From Porodaedalea pini (taxonomy: Eukaryota > Basidiomycota > Agaricomycetes > Hymenochaetales > Hymenochaetaceae): 64,000 nt of DNA. Below, piece by piece: positions 58,357 through 64,000 of this stretch; position 1 is the stretch's first letter; each line of letters opens with the position of its first letter. Below the pieces are notes generated by a model that saw only the letters and a program-made list of their open reading frames with translations, searched no databases and was not told the DNA's origin. The stretch is from assembly GCA_002794775.1 (NCBI GenBank), contig NBAY01000019.1:547077-611076 (forward strand), written 5' to 3'. The position numbers and the translations under genes were made by a program.

Positions 58357-59044
58357 GGGTCTCCTTTTTATTCCTGCCCAGGAATCTTTTTTATTTTATT
58401 TTTGAAATAGAAATCATTATGTCATGAAAATTAGAATATGTCTAGAATAGAAGCCTTGGTAATTCTACAGAGAATTTCTCAATCTTTCATTCTAGACTCT
58501 TATGTCACTGCCTTGCTTTCACTGGTGGCAGGTGGTCTTGACTCATGCATCTCTTAAGAGGCTAACCCAACTGCTTATATCACAATGTCAAAGCAACTGT
58601 TTCACAAGGCCTATTCTCAAGACCACCTGTGGAGGGCACCTGCACATACTACACAACTGGGTCTGACACATCGGTGGCTCTTTGCTGCATTTCACCATAA
58701 GCTGTGATAGCTCTGCCTCATCCATCTCAGGCATCACCTTGAGCTGTACAAGCCAAATGGCTGGTACAAGGTAGAATAATAAAGTAGTTGCATGCATAAA
58801 ACCTGCCTTCATTTCATTTTGATGATGAGGTTGCTGCCCTGCTCCTCAATAGTGCTCTGTATCTTCTCAATTGCACACTCAAGATGCTCAGTTGCCATGT
58901 AGTGCAAACTCAAAATAAGTATAAAGTGAGACAATTACAACAAACACAGTGTACCTTGTCAGTAGCATGTGTACCCAGCATATAGAGAGGTGGCACAATG
59001 AGCCTTTGACGAGAGAGACACCTTGCCTTCCCTCTTATCCAACT
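58357..59044. other. AT-rich stretch downstream of the XPB remnant
   Basis: No gene recognised. The XPB similarity stops at about 59045 (after VITHL), and the expected C-terminal 100 or so codons are not found here. Confidence 0.45.
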
Positions 59045-61720
<2,676 letters not shown>

Positions 61721-62299
61721 TGTTCACCTGCCGTTGTCTGTGACCGATTCTGACTCAGTGGTAGCTCACGTTTGAACGTTCTTCGTTAAAAAGTCAGTTC
61801 GCCGGCTCGCCCCTCACTCCCGTGCTGAGCTTCTTCTCCGCGAGCCCCGTCACCTTCCCTCGCACCACCCCGATGTAGCAGAGCGCCGACTGCAGGACGC
61901 TACGTCTCGTGCATGAACGGCGAGGCGAGTGCGATGCAACGCGTATGCGACGAAGTGCGCAAGCATATTCGGTATCACTGGTGCCCCTCCTGATCCTGCT
62001 GTTGCGGTAGCGGGGGAACGCGAGACGACTGCGGTCGAGGACGATGTGGAAGAGGTGGAGGACGACGGAGGAAGGATCTCGGGGCAGTTGAAGGTATGGC
62101 TGACGAAGCGCGCGCAGAGCTTGCTGGTGTCTTCGTGCCCGTAGTAAGTGTCGATTGCCGGTGGGGGTGCTGCCGGCGTGGGGTGGTGTGAGTGGTGTGC
62201 GCGCGGGACTGCCGATGACTGTTTTTTTGTCGAACGTTTTCGGCGCAGTCGGAGGAAAAAAACGTGATAGAGAAAAAGACAGCGATCAACAGCCGCTCA
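61721..62299. other. Upstream flank of XPB remnant, unassigned
   Basis: GC-rich compared with the flanks. Plus-strand frames near 61914-62144 (for example MQRVCDEVRKHIRYHW) could be an exon, but no family was recognised. Confidence 0.3.
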
Positions 62300-62750
62300 T
62301 CACTCAAGTATCAGAGATCGGGGGGAAAGAGGGGGGATGCTTACAAAACTCGAGGTAGTCGCTGCGGCAGCGGCGGACACAGAAGACGATTTCGCAGGTG
62401 GAGGGGGGCGTACGTCGCACCACGCGGCGGAAGGGCGAGTGGTTCGAGCTGGCACTCGATGATGATATCGAATGCTGATGCGGATGGGGGTGGGGATGGC
62501 GCGGTGCGTGGACGATGGCCATATTCGCTGCGGCGGGCTCTCTGGCTCTGGGCGTTGACGAGCATCTGTGAGCGTCGAAGGACAGGTGGAGTCGATGCGT
62601 GAGAAGAGGTCGCTGCGAATGTTTTTGATCGGAACGAGATCCTTCTCGGACACAACGGTTGCGTCGCGTTCGCCGAAGTACTCAATGAGAAGGGCGGATG
62701 GGAAAACGGCTGACGTCGATGTTGAAGAGCGTGGATCGTCAAGGGGGGCA
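62300..62750 (-). pseudogene. Unassigned coding-like fragment (PWWP-like?)
   Basis: A minus-strand frame reads ALLIEYFGERDATVVSEKDL, which resembles the end of a PWWP-type domain, followed by Pro/Arg-rich sequence. It continues in the same open frame as the tail of the eS6 remnant, so the two seem fused by rearrangement. The identification is weak. Confidence 0.25.
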
Positions 62751-62799
62751 GGAGGAAGAGGCGAGGAACGCGTGCTGTGTGAACAGGGTGAGGGAAGTT

Positions 62800-63062
62800 G
62801 AACCGCACCAGTGCGGCAGAGATGGAGGGAAGAATGACCAGCAGAAAGGAGCACCCTGCTTCATCGGGAAGCCCTGCTTGTCGTTTCCGCCAGAGAAGCG
62901 AAAGACGTAGCCCTTGGACTCATCACCGAGCGAGTCACCGGGGATGCCTGGGACATCTTCTTGCCGTGGAAGATGCGGTAACGACGCTCATCGTCGATGT
63001 CGATCGTCTTTTGCTGGCCCGTCGCCGGGTCAGCGATGTCAACACTTCATGGCCGGTGGTGT
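62800..63062 (-). pseudogene. Ribosomal protein eS6 (RPS6) fragment, frame-shifted
   Basis: eS6 is a small-subunit ribosomal protein. The frame reads [20 protein letters not shown], then after a frameshift [13 protein letters not shown] and [14 protein letters not shown], then after a small deletion [13 protein letters not shown], degraded relative to the usual eS6 sequence. Frame breaks occur just after the start Met and near 62945, and everything beyond about 100 codons is missing. It is a dead partial copy; the functional gene should be elsewhere. Confidence 0.75.
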
Positions 63063-64000
63063 CTTGAGGAGCTCGTCGTGTTCTGTCCCTTCAGGCAAGC
63101 AAAAAAATGCTGAAAAGTAGTTATTAGTATATTTAGATGGGTTTTATGAATATTCTTTTTGCTTACCTTGAGTGTGTGGCTAGTGGGACACTTGAGCTCG
63201 TCGTCGATGGTGAAGACGAAACGATACGAACAACGACGACGCGTTGGTTGTGTTGCCTGATTTGGCCGATCGACACGTCTTAAACAAGCAATCAAAGCAT
63301 TCCGAGTCTTTCGGACATCTCGAAAGACTTAGCTGTCTAGCTCAGAACATTTCTACAGACGCGTTTAAAAATACAAAAAAATATGGGATAGTTTATTATG
63401 TATGTATCTCTAGAATAGCCAGAGTTACGCGTCCAACGCGTTTTTTTATGGTGTTATAAATACAACAGTAATCCTCACATGTAGCACTAGGCCTCCAGAG
63501 GCATACACCAAAGTAAAATATATTCTGAAAGGCCTGACAACCTATTCTGTCATGAAGTAAGTTATTACACTTTGTATGTATGCAAGGGTTCAAGCCAATC
63601 AGACAAGAATTGACTTCATAATAGAGAAGGAGGTGACTTCATGAGATTCTCTGAATCTGAGTGTTTTGTTATATCCTGTTCCCATTTTTTTACTTTGATG
63701 GCACATAAAATATTGGCATATCCAGAATAGATATTTCTATGTTTCTGTAAATTTACAAGTTTCCAGCCTCAGTGGTTGGAGCTGGGTGAATTGCAAAACA
63801 TCGAAAATCTTGGGTTTAAGAGGTTCAGAGAAAGCATATATTCATGTTTTTGGTTGGTTCAAAGTATGAGAAGCTCAACAAATTTAGTTATTTGTATTTA
63901 AGTATGGTCCAAGAAAGATATCCAACCCTTAGTTTTGTGGGTGAGGGAAAAGTTCGGAATGGGGAGTGAAATGAGAGGTGATACAGTTCATGTTTGTGAA
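63063..64000. other. AT-rich end of window, no gene recognised
   Basis: Low-GC sequence similar in composition to 56.1-59.0 kb. Only short ORFs. Confidence 0.4.

Noticed and set aside
57947..58405. 152-codon ORF with LGVPNY repeats (and similar ORFs at 55868-56162)
   Set aside because: Pure translation of the minisatellites; open in several frames and on both strands because the units lack stops.

Overview
The window looks like a chromosome segment of a basidiomycete fungus, most likely an Agaricomycete. Genes on both strands are cut by many short introns (about 50-75 bp, GT-AG). The gene set is typical of that group: a membrane-anchored microsomal P450, a large expansion of kinase-like genes, an APH-fold kinase, a proline/serine-rich F-box gene, and a Ty1/copia LTR element. 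No database search was possible. Family names rest on motifs read in the translations, and exon borders were inferred by eye.

Layout. 1-7.3 kb: a cytochrome P450 gene with a copia retrotransposon (902-4898) inserted exactly at its start codon. 8.4-17.7 kb: first kinase module. 18.7-26.4 kb: a broken partial copy of an F-box gene, an APH-like gene with one nonsense codon, and the F-box gene itself. 26.4-31.5 kb: no recognisable gene. 31.5-40.6 kb: second kinase module. 40.6-46 kb: gene-poor, with diverged direct repeats. 46.1-54.9 kb: third kinase module. 55.3-59 kb: AT-rich repeat island with two mutually inverted minisatellites, a TA-flanked MITE and another inverted repeat. 59-61.7 kb: decayed XPB/Ssl2 (TFIIH helicase) gene. 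62.3-63.1 kb: broken ribosomal protein eS6 fragment. The rest is AT-rich and anonymous.

The main discovery candidate is the module present three times. Each copy has one member of four families: A, a HeLo-like helical N-terminus fused to a pseudokinase (MLKL-like architecture); B, a kinase with a W-R-x-RxRPxW N-terminus and a GxDGxD-x-VPEL segment after DFG; C, a long helical N-terminus plus a kinase with HGD in place of HRD; D, a compact HRD/DFG kinase. In all three copies C and B are divergent and A follows B in the same direction (C<- B-> A->). Copy 1 (8.4-15.9 kb) is inverted relative to copies 2 and 3. D lies beside each trio but its place and orientation vary. A helical membrane-active-type domain on a pseudokinase, kept next to two or three likely active kinases, resembles a kinase-to-executor relay for regulated cell death or non-self recognition. 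That function is inference. The repeated order and the domain architectures are what the sequence shows.

Other notable structures: a perfect 849-bp palindrome between A and B of module 1; the P450 start codon rebuilt by the retrotransposon's target-site duplication; CpG-transition decay of the XPB copy; and terminal-repeat-like minisatellites around the AT-rich island.
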